A stretch of 36,913 nucleotides of DNA from an uncultured Clostridia bacterium (GTDB lineage Bacteria; Bacillota; Clostridia; Christensenellales; UBA1242). This document shows, in pieces, positions 6,610 through 15,443 of this stretch. Location of the stretch: NCBI GenBank assembly GCA_947627545.1, contig CANQWK010000012.1, positions 1 to 36,913 on the forward strand. The letters run 5' to 3'. Below the pieces are notes generated by a model that worked only from the letters and a program-made list of their open reading frames with translations, was not told the origin of the DNA and searched no databases. Position numbers and translations under genes: made by a program. How positions within the stretch are numbered: the stretch's first letter is position 1; each line of letters starts with the position of its first letter.

Positions 6610-6910
6610 ATAAAAACTATTAAATTTTTACAACTTTTTTACACTTTTTTTACACTTTACATTTTTTCACAACAACTCAAACTCGAAAAAGCATTATTTT
6701 ATAATACATTTTGATGATATGGAATGTGGTTAAGAATATAATTACCAAGGCAGTGCTCTACCGCTGAGCCACAGTAGCATAAAAACTATTAAATTTTTAC
6801 AACTTTTTTACACTTTTTTTACACTTTACATTTTTTCACAACAACTCAAACTCGAAAAAGCATTATTTTATAATACATTTTGATGATATGGAATGTGGTT
6901 AAGAATATAA
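6573..6910. repeat. two tandem 169-bp units, each starting with a tRNA-Thr 5' half
   Basis: From TTACCAAGG at 6573 a 169-bp block repeats essentially unchanged at 6742, and the core starts again at 6911. Each unit has a tRNA 5' half, the TTTTACACTTT repeat pair (6635-6659 and 6804-6828), and an AT-rich tail ending AAGAATATAA. The units look like attachment sites or gene-less remnants left by repeated integrase action. The first 37 bp belong to the complete tRNA. Confidence 0.85.
6742..6778 (-). pseudogene. orphan 5' half of tRNA-Thr (second copy)
   Basis: Identical to the first half of the complete tRNA at 6535-6609 up to the anticodon loop (CCTTGGTAA), then non-tRNA sequence. It marks one junction of the tandem 169-bp array. 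Confidence 0.85.
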
Positions 6911-6947
6911 TTACCAAGGTGGTGCTCTACCCCTGAGCCACAGTAGC
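6911..6947 (-). pseudogene. orphan 5' half of the original tRNA-Thr, next to its promoter
   Basis: This copy differs from the other two in the D loop (AGGGGTA) and anticodon stem (CCACC), and it alone is directly downstream of a consensus promoter (7000-6972). It is probably the original chromosomal 5' half. The matching 3' half (beginning GGTGG) is not next to it and was not seen in the window. Confidence 0.8.
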
Positions 6948-6971
6948 ATATTTGTGCTATGATACTTTTGC

Positions 6972-7000
6972 ATTATACATTATTATTGTTGTTTTGTCAA
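6972..7000 (-). promoter_or_regulatory. consensus promoter of the tRNA-Thr locus
   Basis: On the minus strand TTGACA (7000-6995), a 17-bp spacer, TATAAT (6977-6972). Start expected near 6965, about 18 bp before the first 5' half. Transcription must cross both orphan halves to reach the intact tRNA, unless a weaker promoter lies in the repeats. Confidence 0.9.
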
Positions 7001-7178
7001 CTGATATTTTTTATTTTATAATAGTTTTTTATTTGTATAGGTTTTTTTTATTTGGGTTTTATTTTAATTGTAACTTCGTTATATAAACAAATTATTTCGT
7101 TATTCATTCTCTTTTTTTCAACTTTTATTGATTTGTTATATCTCATTTTTGCAAGAATTTATAAAATTTTTAAAAATT
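7001..7178. other. AT-rich spacer without recognised features
   Basis: T-rich stretch between the tRNA-Thr promoter and the dinB promoter. I see no ORF in the standard or TGA-Trp code and no clear hairpin. It marks the end of the attachment-site array and the start of ordinary chromosome. Confidence 0.5.
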
Positions 7179-7229
7179 AGAACATTTGTTCTATAACTTA
7201 TTGACATGATAGAACATTTGTGCTATAAT
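7179..7229 (+). promoter_or_regulatory. dinB promoter with two LexA (SOS) boxes
   Basis: TTGACA (7201-7206), 17-bp spacer, TATAAT (7224-7229). A perfect Gram-positive SOS box, AGAACATTTGTTCT, lies at 7179-7192, and a one-mismatch copy (AGAACATTTGTGCT) fills the spacer at 7211-7224. LexA bound there would block the promoter until DNA damage. A leader of about 115 nt follows. Confidence 0.85.
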
Positions 7230-7353
7230 GCGTGTACTAAGCACAAAATGCAAGTTTTGCATTGCAATGACATTGTAAGATGTTATTCTGCCGTGCAAAT
7301 TAATATGAGCCAGCAAATTTAAGTGCGACAAATGAATTGTAAAGGAGTTAAAA

Positions 7354-8532
7354 ATGGAAAAAGAACGAGTTATATTTCATATAGATATGAACAATTTTTA
7401 TGCTTCTGTTGAATGTTTGCTTAATCCTAGCCTTAAAAATTATGCGGTTGCCGTTGCTGGAAATCCTTACAAGAGAACGGGAATAATTTTGGCTAAAAAT
7501 TATTTAGCAAAGGTGTTTGGAGTTAAAACAGGCGAAGCTATTTGGGAAGCAAAACAAAAATGTCCTACCCTTATAACAGTTGCACCTAAATATGAAAAAT
7601 ATGAAGAATATAGCAAGTTGGCTCACGCAATTTATTATAGATTTACCGACCTTATTGAGCCGTTTGGAATTGACGAATGTTGGCTTGATGTTACTGATAG
7701 TTTAAAATTATTCAATTGTTCGGTAAAAGAGTTGGCAAAACGCATTCAAAACGCAGTGTTTAGCGAGTTAGGACTGTCTGTTTCGGTGGGAATATCGTGG
7801 GGAAAAACGCTTGCAAAACTTGGCAGCGATATGAAAAAACCGATGGGTTTGACTGAAATTAACCGAGAAAATCATATAGACATTTTAAAGAAAATGAAAA
7901 TTGAAGATATGATAATGATTGGAAGACATACTGCACAAAAATTGTATCTTATGAATGTTAACACGCTATATGATTTATACATGCTTTCGCCCGAATTTTT
8001 AAAGCAAAAATTTGGCATTATTGGCGTATATTTACACAATGCGGTTAGCGGAATTGATGACGACAAACTTATTGTGCCTAGTGATGAAGATACAAAAAGC
8101 GTAGGCAACGGAGCAACTGCCGTGCATGATATGACCACTCTTGACGAAATAAAGGATTTTATTAGGGATTTATCTGTAAAAATTTCTAGGCGATTGCGAG
8201 CCCATAATTTTATGGCAAGAACGCTTCATTTAGGCATTAAATTTGCCGATTTTACTTATTTAGGAGCGCAAACTAGCACAAGTTACAGTTTTAGCAACGA
8301 ACATGATATTTACAAACTTGCTTTGGAGTTATTTTTAGGTTTGGCAGGCGAAAAATTTGCTCCAATTAGAGCATTAAGAATTTGCACATCTAACCTAACA
8401 ACCGGTTTAACAAAACAAGTGAACATTTTTGCAGACATAAAAAATGAAAATTTATGCTCTGCCATTGACCGATTGAAAGAAAAATATGGAGATAACATTA
8501 TTAGTTTAGCAAAAGATTGCGAAGGGTTTTAA
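7354..8532 (+). CDS. dinB: DNA polymerase IV (Y-family, translesion)
   Basis: 392 residues behind AAAGGAG. Copies damaged DNA with low fidelity. Catalytic acidic residues are Asp11 (HIDMNNFYASVE) and Asp107-Glu108 (GIDECWLDVT; most relatives have SIDEAFLD, so S-to-G and F-to-W are mild oddities). The steric gate lies at Phe15/Tyr16. The palm motif SVGISWGKTLAKLGSDMKKP and HhH and little-finger regions follow. SOS control is visible upstream. It ends directly against the convergent HAD gene with no gap. Confidence 0.95.
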   Translation: MEKERVIFHIDMNNFYASVECLLNPSLKNYAVAVAGNPYKRTGIILAKNYLAKVFGVKTGEAIWEAKQKCPTLITVAPKYEKYEEYSKLAHAIYYRFTDLIEPFGIDECWLDVTDSLKLFNCSVKELAKRIQNAVFSELGLSVSVGISWGKTLAKLGSDMKKPMGLTEINRENHIDILKKMKIEDMIMIGRHTAQKLYLMNVNTLYDLYMLSPEFLKQKFGIIGVYLHNAVSGIDDDKLIVPSDEDTKSVGNGATAVHDMTTLDEIKDFIRDLSVKISRRLRAHNFMARTLHLGIKFADFTYLGAQTSTSYSFSNEHDIYKLALELFLGLAGEKFAPIRALRICTSNLTTGLTKQVNIFADIKNENLCSAIDRLKEKYGDNIISLAKDCEGF

Positions 8533-8541
8533 CTACCCTTC
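8521..8541. terminator. hairpin spanning both stop codons of dinB and the HAD gene
   Basis: GAAGGGT pairs with ACCCTTC around a 7-nt loop that contains the end of dinB and the stop of the convergent gene; ATTTTTC follows on the plus strand. The terminator appears to be built from coding sequence of both genes. Confidence 0.55.
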
Positions 8542-9192
8542 ATTTTTCAAATAACCAATAACCTGCGTTAGATTTTTTAAAACTGTTGCCTTAGTTGAAA
8601 TTTCATTGGTTACAGGCAATGTGTCTGGAATAAAAATAGATTTAAAGCCTGCTTTTTCTGCACCAAATATTCCATTATAGCCGTCTTCTAACATAATACA
8701 CTCGCTAGGCTTAACATTTAACTTTTTGGCACAATACAAAAATGCATCCGGAAAAGGTTTAGGGCGAATGTTTGCACTATAAGTTTCGGCTGTTATAACC
8801 AAATTAAAAATGTTTAAATTTAAATTATGAAATTTTGTTACTCGCTCTAACCTAAACCTAGGGCTGCCAGACAAAATTGCAATTTTATAATTATTTTTTA
8901 ACAAATAATTTAATAATTTAAACAGCCCTTTTTTTGCTTTAACTTTTTTTGCCAATAAACATTTATCTTGTTCCGCGTTAATTTCATCTCTATATTTATC
9001 CACATCAAGATTAGGATAATCTTTTTTTAATTGAATACGAGTATAATTTTCATCTTTGCCAACCATTTTTCTTCTATCTTCTTCGGTTAAATGTAAATTA
9101 TAAATTTTATTGAATTTATAAAAATTTTTTTTCCAAATTTTTTCGGTATCAAACATCAAACCATCAAAATCAAAAACCACAACTTTAATCAT
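8533..9192 (-). CDS. HAD-superfamily hydrolase, beta-phosphoglucomutase-like
   Basis: 219 residues. Motif I DFDGLMFDTE (nucleophile Asp8, acid Asp10), cap domain of helices (15-80), motif II ILSGSP, motif III Lys in RPKPFPDAF, motif IV MLEDGYNGI. This is the subfamily of phosphatases/phosphomutases acting on small phosphorylated sugars; substrate unknown. The ATG follows a -10 box by 6 nt with no Shine-Dalgarno, so the mRNA looks leaderless. It ends in TAG. Confidence 0.9.
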   Translation of the reverse strand: MIKVVVFDFDGLMFDTEKIWKKNFYKFNKIYNLHLTEEDRRKMVGKDENYTRIQLKKDYPNLDVDKYRDEINAEQDKCLLAKKVKAKKGLFKLLNYLLKNNYKIAILSGSPRFRLERVTKFHNLNLNIFNLVITAETYSANIRPKPFPDAFLYCAKKLNVKPSECIMLEDGYNGIFGAEKAGFKSIFIPDTLPVTNEISTKATVLKNLTQVIGYLKNEG

Positions 9193-9198
9193 TTAAAC

Positions 9199-9226
9199 AT
9201 TGTAACAAAAAAATTGTAAAAAGCAA
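9199..9226 (-). promoter_or_regulatory. leaderless-type promoter of the HAD gene
   Basis: Minus strand: TTGCTT (9226-9221), 16-bp spacer, TACAAT (9204-9199), then 6 nt to the ATG at 9192. Transcription should begin at or beside the start codon. Confidence 0.6.
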
Positions 9227-9271
9227 ACAAAAATTGCTGAATTAAAAAATTTTAACCACATAAAATAGATT

Positions 9272-9814
9272 ATGAAAAAAATTGTTATTGTTCTGTTAAT
9301 TGCATTTGGTTATACATTATGCTTTGCATGCTATAAAACATATTTGGCAATATCTCACCCTTGCAAATTTCAAACTGAAATTGTTGAATATTCCAAAAGT
9401 TATAATCTTAGTCCTGCATTAGTTGCAAGTGTTATTAATGTAGAAAGCGGATACAACAAAAAAGCAATTTCTAATAAAGGTGCTATTGGATTAATGCAAA
9501 TAAAATTTTCAACAGCAAGTTATATGAACGATTATTTTAATAAGAATGAAAATTTAAATGAAAACGATTTATTAAATGCAAGCACGAACATAAAATACGG
9601 GTGTATGTATTTAGAATATTTAACAAACAAATTCAGCAATGTTTTTACTGCCCTTGCCGCTTACAATGCAGGCGAAACAATTGTGCGTGTTTGGCTTAAC
9701 AATGAACAATATTCTAATGATAAAATTACATTAAATAAAATTCCATTTAAAGAAACAGAAAATTATGTTAATAAAATAAAAAGTAATTTAAAATTTTATA
9801 AGCAAGTTTTTTAA
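9272..9814 (+). CDS. lytic transglycosylase (SLT domain), membrane-anchored
   Basis: 180 residues. An uncleaved-looking hydrophobic N-terminus (residues 4-20) anchors it outside the membrane. The goose-lysozyme/SLT domain follows: catalytic Glu58 in NVESGYN, then GAIGLMQI and AAYNAGE, the three standard signatures. It cuts peptidoglycan glycan strands to anhydro-muropeptides. The size matches the minimal Bacillota form. A TAAAAT ends 5 nt before the ATG and there is no Shine-Dalgarno, again suggesting a leaderless mRNA. Confidence 0.92.
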   Translation: MKKIVIVLLIAFGYTLCFACYKTYLAISHPCKFQTEIVEYSKSYNLSPALVASVINVESGYNKKAISNKGAIGLMQIKFSTASYMNDYFNKNENLNENDLLNASTNIKYGCMYLEYLTNKFSNVFTALAAYNAGETIVRVWLNNEQYSNDKITLNKIPFKETENYVNKIKSNLKFYKQVF

Positions 9815-9953
9815 AATTTAAAATGTAAATTTGAATTTTTTTTTAATTATATAAAAAATTAAATTTTAATTAACAAAATTAATGGTGTTAAATATAATAT
9901 TTTTAAAAAAATAAGCAAAAATTTTTTAAATTTTGCAAAAAACACATTATTTT

Positions 9954-10991
9954 TTAAGTTTTTTTAATTTTTTTAGCACTATTTTTTAATTTTAATAATT
10001 TTATTATAACCATAACAATTAACAGCAAAATGTAAATTGAACTTATAATCCCTGAAACTACATACAAATATTTTACAATGAAGGCATAACCAAATTGAGA
10101 TAAAATTAAATTTAATATAACAATTACTAATGCCGAGAACAGCGATTTGTTATTTCTAAAAATTATTGTTTGCATATTATAACTGCATATCATTAAAGTT
10201 GAAAACAGTGCTAAAATTAATGTTAAAAAATAAATGTAATAAAACCAATTTGAAACATTTTTACTTGCCTCGAACATTGGCATATCTGTAGAAAAATGGT
10301 TGCTTGCTAAAACTAAAATGTTTAATAAAATTATTAAACAAATGCTGGCAATTACCAATACTTTACCTTTTGATTTTAATTTGGTTTCAAAAATAACAGG
10401 CAGTGCCGCAACAAAATTGTTTATTCCAAAAAGTAAACCATAATAAATTGCCATTACTCCATTTTTTGCAGTTATGTTAAATTTTACATTTATAGGATTT
10501 ATATTTTTAATTGAATTTATAACAATTGCCGTTATCATAATAGGAATTATTAAATTTGAAACTGCTTTAATTTTACCCATTCCGCCAACAAGCAACAAGC
10601 AAATTAAAACTGACAACAAAATTGACGGAATATGATAACCAACATTAAAAAATGTTTTAAATAAATAATCCGCTCCCGCAAGCATACCTGCACTTGTTAT
10701 TGCAAAATTTATTAGCATTACAAAATTAGAAATTTTGCATAAACCACCAAATATTTCCGCATTAAATTCATTGTAAGATTTAATTTTTATTTTGCTTTTA
10801 ATGTAGTCTATAATAAAAAACAAATACAAATACAAAAGTGCAAACACAATAAGTCCTAAAATTGAGGCTTGACCAAAATTAAAAAAGAAAACATAAATTT
10901 CTTTTCCGCTAGCAAAACCAACACCAATAATTGCGCTTAAAATTAAAAAATAGTCCACAAGAGTGGACCATAATTTACCGCCACTTTTCAT
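9954..10991 (-). CDS. YkvI-like multi-pass membrane transporter
   Basis: 345 residues with about ten hydrophobic segments. The N-terminal IIGVGFASGKEIYVFF and FGQASILG stretch is typical of the YkvI group (COG3949), distant relatives of APC-type amino-acid permeases; substrate unproven. It is the last of the minus-strand series after the zinc-ribbon gene, 31 bp downstream of it. No Shine-Dalgarno is evident. The C-terminus is Lys-rich. Confidence 0.8.
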   Translation of the reverse strand: MKSGGKLWSTLVDYFLILSAIIGVGFASGKEIYVFFFNFGQASILGLIVFALLYLYLFFIIDYIKSKIKIKSYNEFNAEIFGGLCKISNFVMLINFAITSAGMLAGADYLFKTFFNVGYHIPSILLSVLICLLLVGGMGKIKAVSNLIIPIMITAIVINSIKNINPINVKFNITAKNGVMAIYYGLLFGINNFVAALPVIFETKLKSKGKVLVIASICLIILLNILVLASNHFSTDMPMFEASKNVSNWFYYIYFLTLILALFSTLMICSYNMQTIIFRNNKSLFSALVIVILNLILSQFGYAFIVKYLYVVSGIISSIYILLLIVMVIIKLLKLKNSAKKIKKT

Positions 10992-11022
10992 ATTTAAATA
11001 TATGAAAGCACGGCTAATTTAA

Positions 11023-11721
11023 TTACTTATCTAACATAATTATGCAGCCACAATGTTCACATGGCAACATCTTTTTTGTTTTTAATTTTTCAATAAAGTT
11101 TAATGGCAATTCTACATTACAACGTCCGCAAAACACATCTTTTAATTTAACAAAAACCGGAAATATTCCATTTTCTTTCATTTCTTTATATTTTTCATAG
11201 TTTGCTTTATCTTGAATTTGAGGTTCTAAACTTTTTATTTTTTTGTTTATTTCGGCTATTTTTGGCGCAACTTCTTGTTTTTTCTCTTCAATTTTTTCTT
11301 TTATTGCTTTTGAACGCAATTTTGCCTCGGTTAATTTTTGGCTAAGTTCGGCGCTTTTTCTTACAATTTCTTCCGATTTCCTTACCAAATCTTCCATCCG
11401 TTTATTTTCTTCCGTTAAATCTCCAATTAACGCATTCGCTTCACCAATTAAAGAAGAAATATTTTCCAAATTTATATTGGCTGTGTTTTTCTTTCTAATA
11501 ATATCGCTATTGCCCTTATATTTAGGAAATTTATTGTTTGCTAAATTAAAATTTTTAATTATTTCATTTGCTTGAATTTCTAATTGGTTAAATCTTTCCC
11601 TTCCATTCTGCAAAATTGATTTATATTTTTTAAAATCTACACTTGCTGGACATTTATCCACTTCACGCTCTAGCGCTTTTATTTGTGCATCTAATTTTTG
11701 GATTTCTAAAATTGTTTTCAT
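11023..11721 (-). CDS. coiled-coil C4 zinc-ribbon protein (COG1579 type)
   Basis: 232 residues: a long antiparallel coiled coil (1-175) followed by a zinc ribbon with CGRC (near 200) and CEHC (near 220). Such proteins are usual neighbours of rpoD in Bacillota, normally after trmK and nif3-like genes that are missing here. Role is unknown, possibly nucleic-acid or ribosome binding. Its ATG overlaps the rpoD stop as ATGA, so translation is coupled. Confidence 0.85.
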   Translation of the reverse strand: MKTILEIQKLDAQIKALEREVDKCPASVDFKKYKSILQNGRERFNQLEIQANEIIKNFNLANNKFPKYKGNSDIIRKKNTANINLENISSLIGEANALIGDLTEENKRMEDLVRKSEEIVRKSAELSQKLTEAKLRSKAIKEKIEEKKQEVAPKIAEINKKIKSLEPQIQDKANYEKYKEMKENGIFPVFVKLKDVFCGRCNVELPLNFIEKLKTKKMLPCEHCGCIIMLDK

Positions 11722-12851
11722 TCTTTACTTTTTCTCCCTCTTTTTGATTTCTTTTTTTCTGGAACAAAATATTCTTCTTCGGCTAAATCATCTCTCAACT
11801 TTTTAAGTTTTGCTGGGTGCCTTAATTTTCTTAATGCTTTTGCCTCAATTTGACGAATACGTTCACGAGTAACTGAAAATTCCCTGCCAACTTCTTCTAG
11901 CGTTCTTGGGTGAGAATCGTCAAGCCCATATCTTAAACGAATTACTTTTTGTTCCCTTGGAGTTAAACTTTCTAACACTCCCATTAATTGTTCTTTTAAC
12001 ATATTTTTTTGAGCAACTTCCGAAGGAGATTGTGCGTTTTCATCTGGAATTAAATCTCCAATTTTGCTATCTTCTTCATGCCCCATTTTGCTTTCTAGTG
12101 AAATTGGGTCTTGTGAAATACGTTGAATATCAACCACTTTATTAACCGTTGTGTTTAGTTTTGCGGCAATTTCTTCAATTGTGGGGTCTCTACCTAGTTC
12201 TTGAACTAAATCTCTAACAGCTTTGCTATATTTTGAAATTGTTTCAACCATATGCACCGGCAAACGCATTAACCTAGATTGGTCTGAAATAGCACGCGTT
12301 ATGCTTTGCCTAATCCACCATGTTCCATAAGTTGAGAATTTAAAACCTTTTTTGTAGTCGAATTTTTCAACTGCACGAATTAGTCCTAAATTGCCTTCTT
12401 GAATTAAGTCCAAAAATGGCATATTGTGAATGCTTTGATAACGTTTTGCAACGCTTACAACAAGGCGCAAATTTGAATCTATTAGCATATTTTTTGCATA
12501 TTTACTATTTTCTTCAATCATTTGCCTGCTATATTCTCTTTCTTCTTCAGGTGTTAAAAGCGGAATTTTGCCAATTTCTTTTAAATAACTTTTTACATGG
12601 TCATTTTTGCTAACTTGGCTTATAATATCTTCTAAGGCTTTGTCATCAATTTCCATGTCCGCTGGCATTGTGTCGGTTATGGTAATGCCGTTTTTCTTTA
12701 AATATTCTTTAACTTCTTCCACCTCAGCCATGTCGATGTCATTATATTTATCTACCAAAATATTAGCCAATCTATCATCGGAAACAGAAACTTTATGTTG
12801 TTCTTTAAATTGATTTAATGTTGCTTTTTTAATTTCTTCTAAATTTTCCAT
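11718..12851 (-). CDS. rpoD: primary sigma factor SigA/RpoD
   Basis: 377 residues, the usual Bacillota length. Region 1.2 ([17 protein letters not shown]), region 2 with the 2.3/2.4 signature [16 protein letters not shown], region 3, and region 4 with [20 protein letters not shown] are all intact. It directs RNA polymerase to the TTGACA/TATAAT promoters seen throughout. It lies in the dnaG operon and starts at the stop of the sigma-like gene. It ends in TGA inside an ATGA overlap; four codons further the frame meets TAG. Confidence 0.97.
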   Translation of the reverse strand: MENLEEIKKATLNQFKEQHKVSVSDDRLANILVDKYNDIDMAEVEEVKEYLKKNGITITDTMPADMEIDDKALEDIISQVSKNDHVKSYLKEIGKIPLLTPEEEREYSRQMIEENSKYAKNMLIDSNLRLVVSVAKRYQSIHNMPFLDLIQEGNLGLIRAVEKFDYKKGFKFSTYGTWWIRQSITRAISDQSRLMRLPVHMVETISKYSKAVRDLVQELGRDPTIEEIAAKLNTTVNKVVDIQRISQDPISLESKMGHEEDSKIGDLIPDENAQSPSEVAQKNMLKEQLMGVLESLTPREQKVIRLRYGLDDSHPRTLEEVGREFSVTRERIRQIEAKALRKLRHPAKLKKLRDDLAEEEYFVPEKKKSKRGRKSKE

Positions 12852-13366
12852 TAATTTTTCTCCTCAAATTCTTTTATAATGCTTTCTCTAATATAAAAAA
12901 CTATGTAATCTTTAAAATCTAATCTATTGTTAGGATTATATTTTTTCACGGCGTTTAGCAAACCGATATTTGCTGTTTGAACAAGGTCTTGTAAATCGAC
13001 ATCTTTATGCAGAGTTTTGTAATTTATGCACATATAAAGTACATCTTTTAAATACGCTTGCTGAATTTTTTGCATTAATTTTTTGTTTTTTGTTAAGTAA
13101 AATTCTTTTAAATTTTGTTTTAATTCCACATTAGATATGCGAGGCAACTTTTTTATATCTACATAATAATCTAAAATTGGTTCTAAATCAGTTTCGTTAA
13201 GTTCGTTTGTTACGCTAGGTTGAAATTTAGAGTTTAAATATGTTTGAATATCTTTCCTTTTATATCTCCCATTTTGTGCCAATTCAAGATAAACTTTTTC
13301 TTTATCTTCTACGCCTAATTTTAACAAATATTTATAAAGTTCATCTTCCTTATCTATATTTATCAC
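12851..13366 (-). CDS. truncated sigma-70-like protein (regions 1.2 and 2 only)
   Basis: 171 residues starting with GTG in a GTGA overlap with the dnaG stop. Residues ~65-170 align with sigma region 1.2 ([20 protein letters not shown]) and region 2 ([20 protein letters not shown], then [18 protein letters not shown]); regions 3 and 4 are absent and the gene ends cleanly one base into rpoD. Region 2 binds the beta' clamp and the -10 element, so it could compete with SigA, act with a separate region-4 partner (as RsoA does with SigO in B. subtilis), or be an rpoD duplicate under relaxed selection. Confidence 0.75.
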   Translation of the reverse strand: MINIDKEDELYKYLLKLGVEDKEKVYLELAQNGRYKRKDIQTYLNSKFQPSVTNELNETDLEPILDYYVDIKKLPRISNVELKQNLKEFYLTKNKKLMQKIQQAYLKDVLYMCINYKTLHKDVDLQDLVQTANIGLLNAVKKYNPNNRLDFKDYIVFYIRESIIKEFEEKN

Positions 13367-15135
13367 ATTTTCTCCTTTTTAATTTTTTCGTCAAGTTCCT
13401 TAAGTTTGTTTAAGCAATCATATCGCTCATTAATATCGGTAGAATTGTTCATTTTGTTAATTAAATCTTCTTTTTGCTGTTGAAGTTCATAAATTTTTAC
13501 CCTTTTAATAGTATCTTTTAACATTGTGTTAAAAACTTCATCAGGAGGAAAATTGTAATTTATAACTTTATCTATTAAACTGTTGGGAGCAATATCAAAA
13601 TTATCAAATAATGTAGATATATTAAAATCTTTATTATTACCTATTTTTTCCATTAAAAACTTGTACAATTCACTTAATTCGTCGTTTCCTTCAAAAAATC
13701 CTACAATTTGTTCAAAATTTTTAACTTTTTTGTGCAAAATTGCCGCCAAAAACATAATTTTACTATCTAAAATATATTTATTTTTAACATTTTCGCTTGG
13801 TTGTTCAAGTTCAGGCTTTATTGCTGTTGTTTTGTTTGTTTGATTTGTTAAACTTTTTCTTAATGCGTCTATCGGAATTTTTACAAGTTGTTGAAGTTCG
13901 CTTAAATATATTTCTTGTTCAGCAATTGTTGAAAATTTAGATATGTAATTAAGGGCTTCGCTAACATATTTTGTTTTATCTGCATTGCTGGTTAAATCAT
14001 ATTTCTTTGCACTATCTTGCAATATAAAATCAACACAATCTATTGCATTCTCTAAAAAATTTAAAAATTTTTCTTTGCCATATACTTTAATAAATTCGTC
14101 TGGGTCTTTAGCGCCTGTTAAGCGAACAACTTTTACCCTTAAACCTTCATTTTTTAAAACATCTATGGCTTTGTATGTTGCATTTGAGCCGGCACTATCA
14201 CCATCTAAACAGATAATTACATTATCTACAAGCTGTTTTATTTTTCGTGCATGCTGTTGCGTTAGTGCCGTTCCCATACAACCTATTGTGTTTGTTATTC
14301 CTGCTTGGTGGCATGTTATAACATCAATATGACCTTCTACAATAACAAGGCTATCTAGCAAATGTTGTTTTTTTAATTCCCTAGCAAAATTATATGCGAA
14401 CAAAATTTCACTTTTATTAAAAATTGGTGTTTGTGGAGTGTTTTTATATTTCGTATGTTCAGGGGATTGTTCAATTGTTCTGGCTGAAAAACCAACCACA
14501 TCTCCAAACCCATTGCATAGCGGAAAAATTACGCGTTTTCCATAAAAATCGTATAAACCATGTTCGTTTTTTCCAACAACACCTGCCGCAAGCAAATCTT
14601 CTTCCTTAAAATTGTTTTTTAACAAAAATTTTGGCAAATCGTCATAGTTTAAAGATACCCCTAATTGAAATTTCTTTATAGTTTCTTCATTTAATTTTCG
14701 AGATTTTATATATTCCGCCTGTGGCGAATTAGGATTATTTAATAAATTATTAGCATAAAATTCGGTTGTTAATTTTAAAATTTGAAATAGTCTATCTCGC
14801 TGTTGCTTTCTTTTTCGCATCTCTTCGTTTTGCTCGCTAGAAGGCATTTCTAGCCCTGCATTTTTTGCAAGCATTTCTACTGCGGACATAAAATCTATAT
14901 TTTCCATTTTGGCAACAAAATTTATAACATTGCCAGCCTCTCCACAGCCAAAACATTTGTAAAACTGACCATCAGGTTTTATAGAAAAAGAAGCTGTCTT
15001 TTCATTATGAAAAGGGCAGCAAGCCCAATAATTTCCGCCTCGGTGCGTTAGCGTTAAATATCTGCTAGCAACATCTACTAGGTCATTTTTAGAACGCACA
15101 AGGTCCAAAAATTCCATTGGAACACCTTTTGTCAT
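13363..15135 (-). CDS. dnaG: DNA primase
   Basis: 590 residues. N-terminal CHC2 zinc ribbon (Cys40, His43, Cys61, Cys64), then the catalytic core with TOPRIM residues Glu267 (VIVEGHIDVI) and Asp311/Asp313 (CLDGDSAG), then a helical C-terminal helicase-binding part. Makes RNA primers for replication. The start at 15135 has GGAG 8 nt upstream. The stop is TGA, immediately followed in frame by TAA, and overlaps the GTG start of the next gene. It heads the operon with the sigma genes. Confidence 0.97.
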   Translation of the reverse strand: MTKGVPMEFLDLVRSKNDLVDVASRYLTLTHRGGNYWACCPFHNEKTASFSIKPDGQFYKCFGCGEAGNVINFVAKMENIDFMSAVEMLAKNAGLEMPSSEQNEEMRKRKQQRDRLFQILKLTTEFYANNLLNNPNSPQAEYIKSRKLNEETIKKFQLGVSLNYDDLPKFLLKNNFKEEDLLAAGVVGKNEHGLYDFYGKRVIFPLCNGFGDVVGFSARTIEQSPEHTKYKNTPQTPIFNKSEILFAYNFARELKKQHLLDSLVIVEGHIDVITCHQAGITNTIGCMGTALTQQHARKIKQLVDNVIICLDGDSAGSNATYKAIDVLKNEGLRVKVVRLTGAKDPDEFIKVYGKEKFLNFLENAIDCVDFILQDSAKKYDLTSNADKTKYVSEALNYISKFSTIAEQEIYLSELQQLVKIPIDALRKSLTNQTNKTTAIKPELEQPSENVKNKYILDSKIMFLAAILHKKVKNFEQIVGFFEGNDELSELYKFLMEKIGNNKDFNISTLFDNFDIAPNSLIDKVINYNFPPDEVFNTMLKDTIKRVKIYELQQQKEDLINKMNNSTDINERYDCLNKLKELDEKIKKEKM

Positions 15136-15408
15136 TTGTGTTTCTCCGTTACCCCTAAATTCAACATAAATTTTTATTTTCCTAAAAATAAAGCAAAAAG
15201 ATTAAATAAAAAATGTTTGTTTATTTTTATTAAATTTTAAAACTAAATGCTCTTTTTTACTAAATACTGCTTAAGATGAAATTTTCCTAAAAATTTCTTA
15301 ATTTTATTTTAGTTTTAAATAACATAAATAAGTTTTTACAAATTTTAAATTATTAAATAGTAAAGAATAATTTATTTTTTAAAAATATTAAATAAATCAT
15401 TCAAATTA
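15136..15408. other. AT-rich intergenic region between divergent dnaG and ileS
   Basis: No ORF in either code. It should carry the minus-strand dnaG operon promoter, but the region is so AT-rich that I could not choose one with confidence. Confidence 0.5.
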
Positions 15409-15437
15409 TTGACAAATGTTAAAACTTTTGTTACAAT
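15409..15437 (+). promoter_or_regulatory. consensus promoter of the ileS leader RNA
   Basis: TTGACA (15409-15414), 17-bp spacer, TACAAT (15432-15437). Start expected near 15444. The next 110 nt fold and end at a terminator, 190 nt before ileS. Confidence 0.85.
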
Positions 15438-15443
15438 ATGTTT

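Noticed and set aside
6573..6947. CRISPR array
   Set aside because: Only three repeat starts with 169-bp period; the units are tRNA halves plus identical spacers, and there are no cas genes.
7231..7353. 24-codon ORF in the dinB leader
   Set aside because: It has no ribosome site and no conserved look; it is probably chance in a 120-nt leader.
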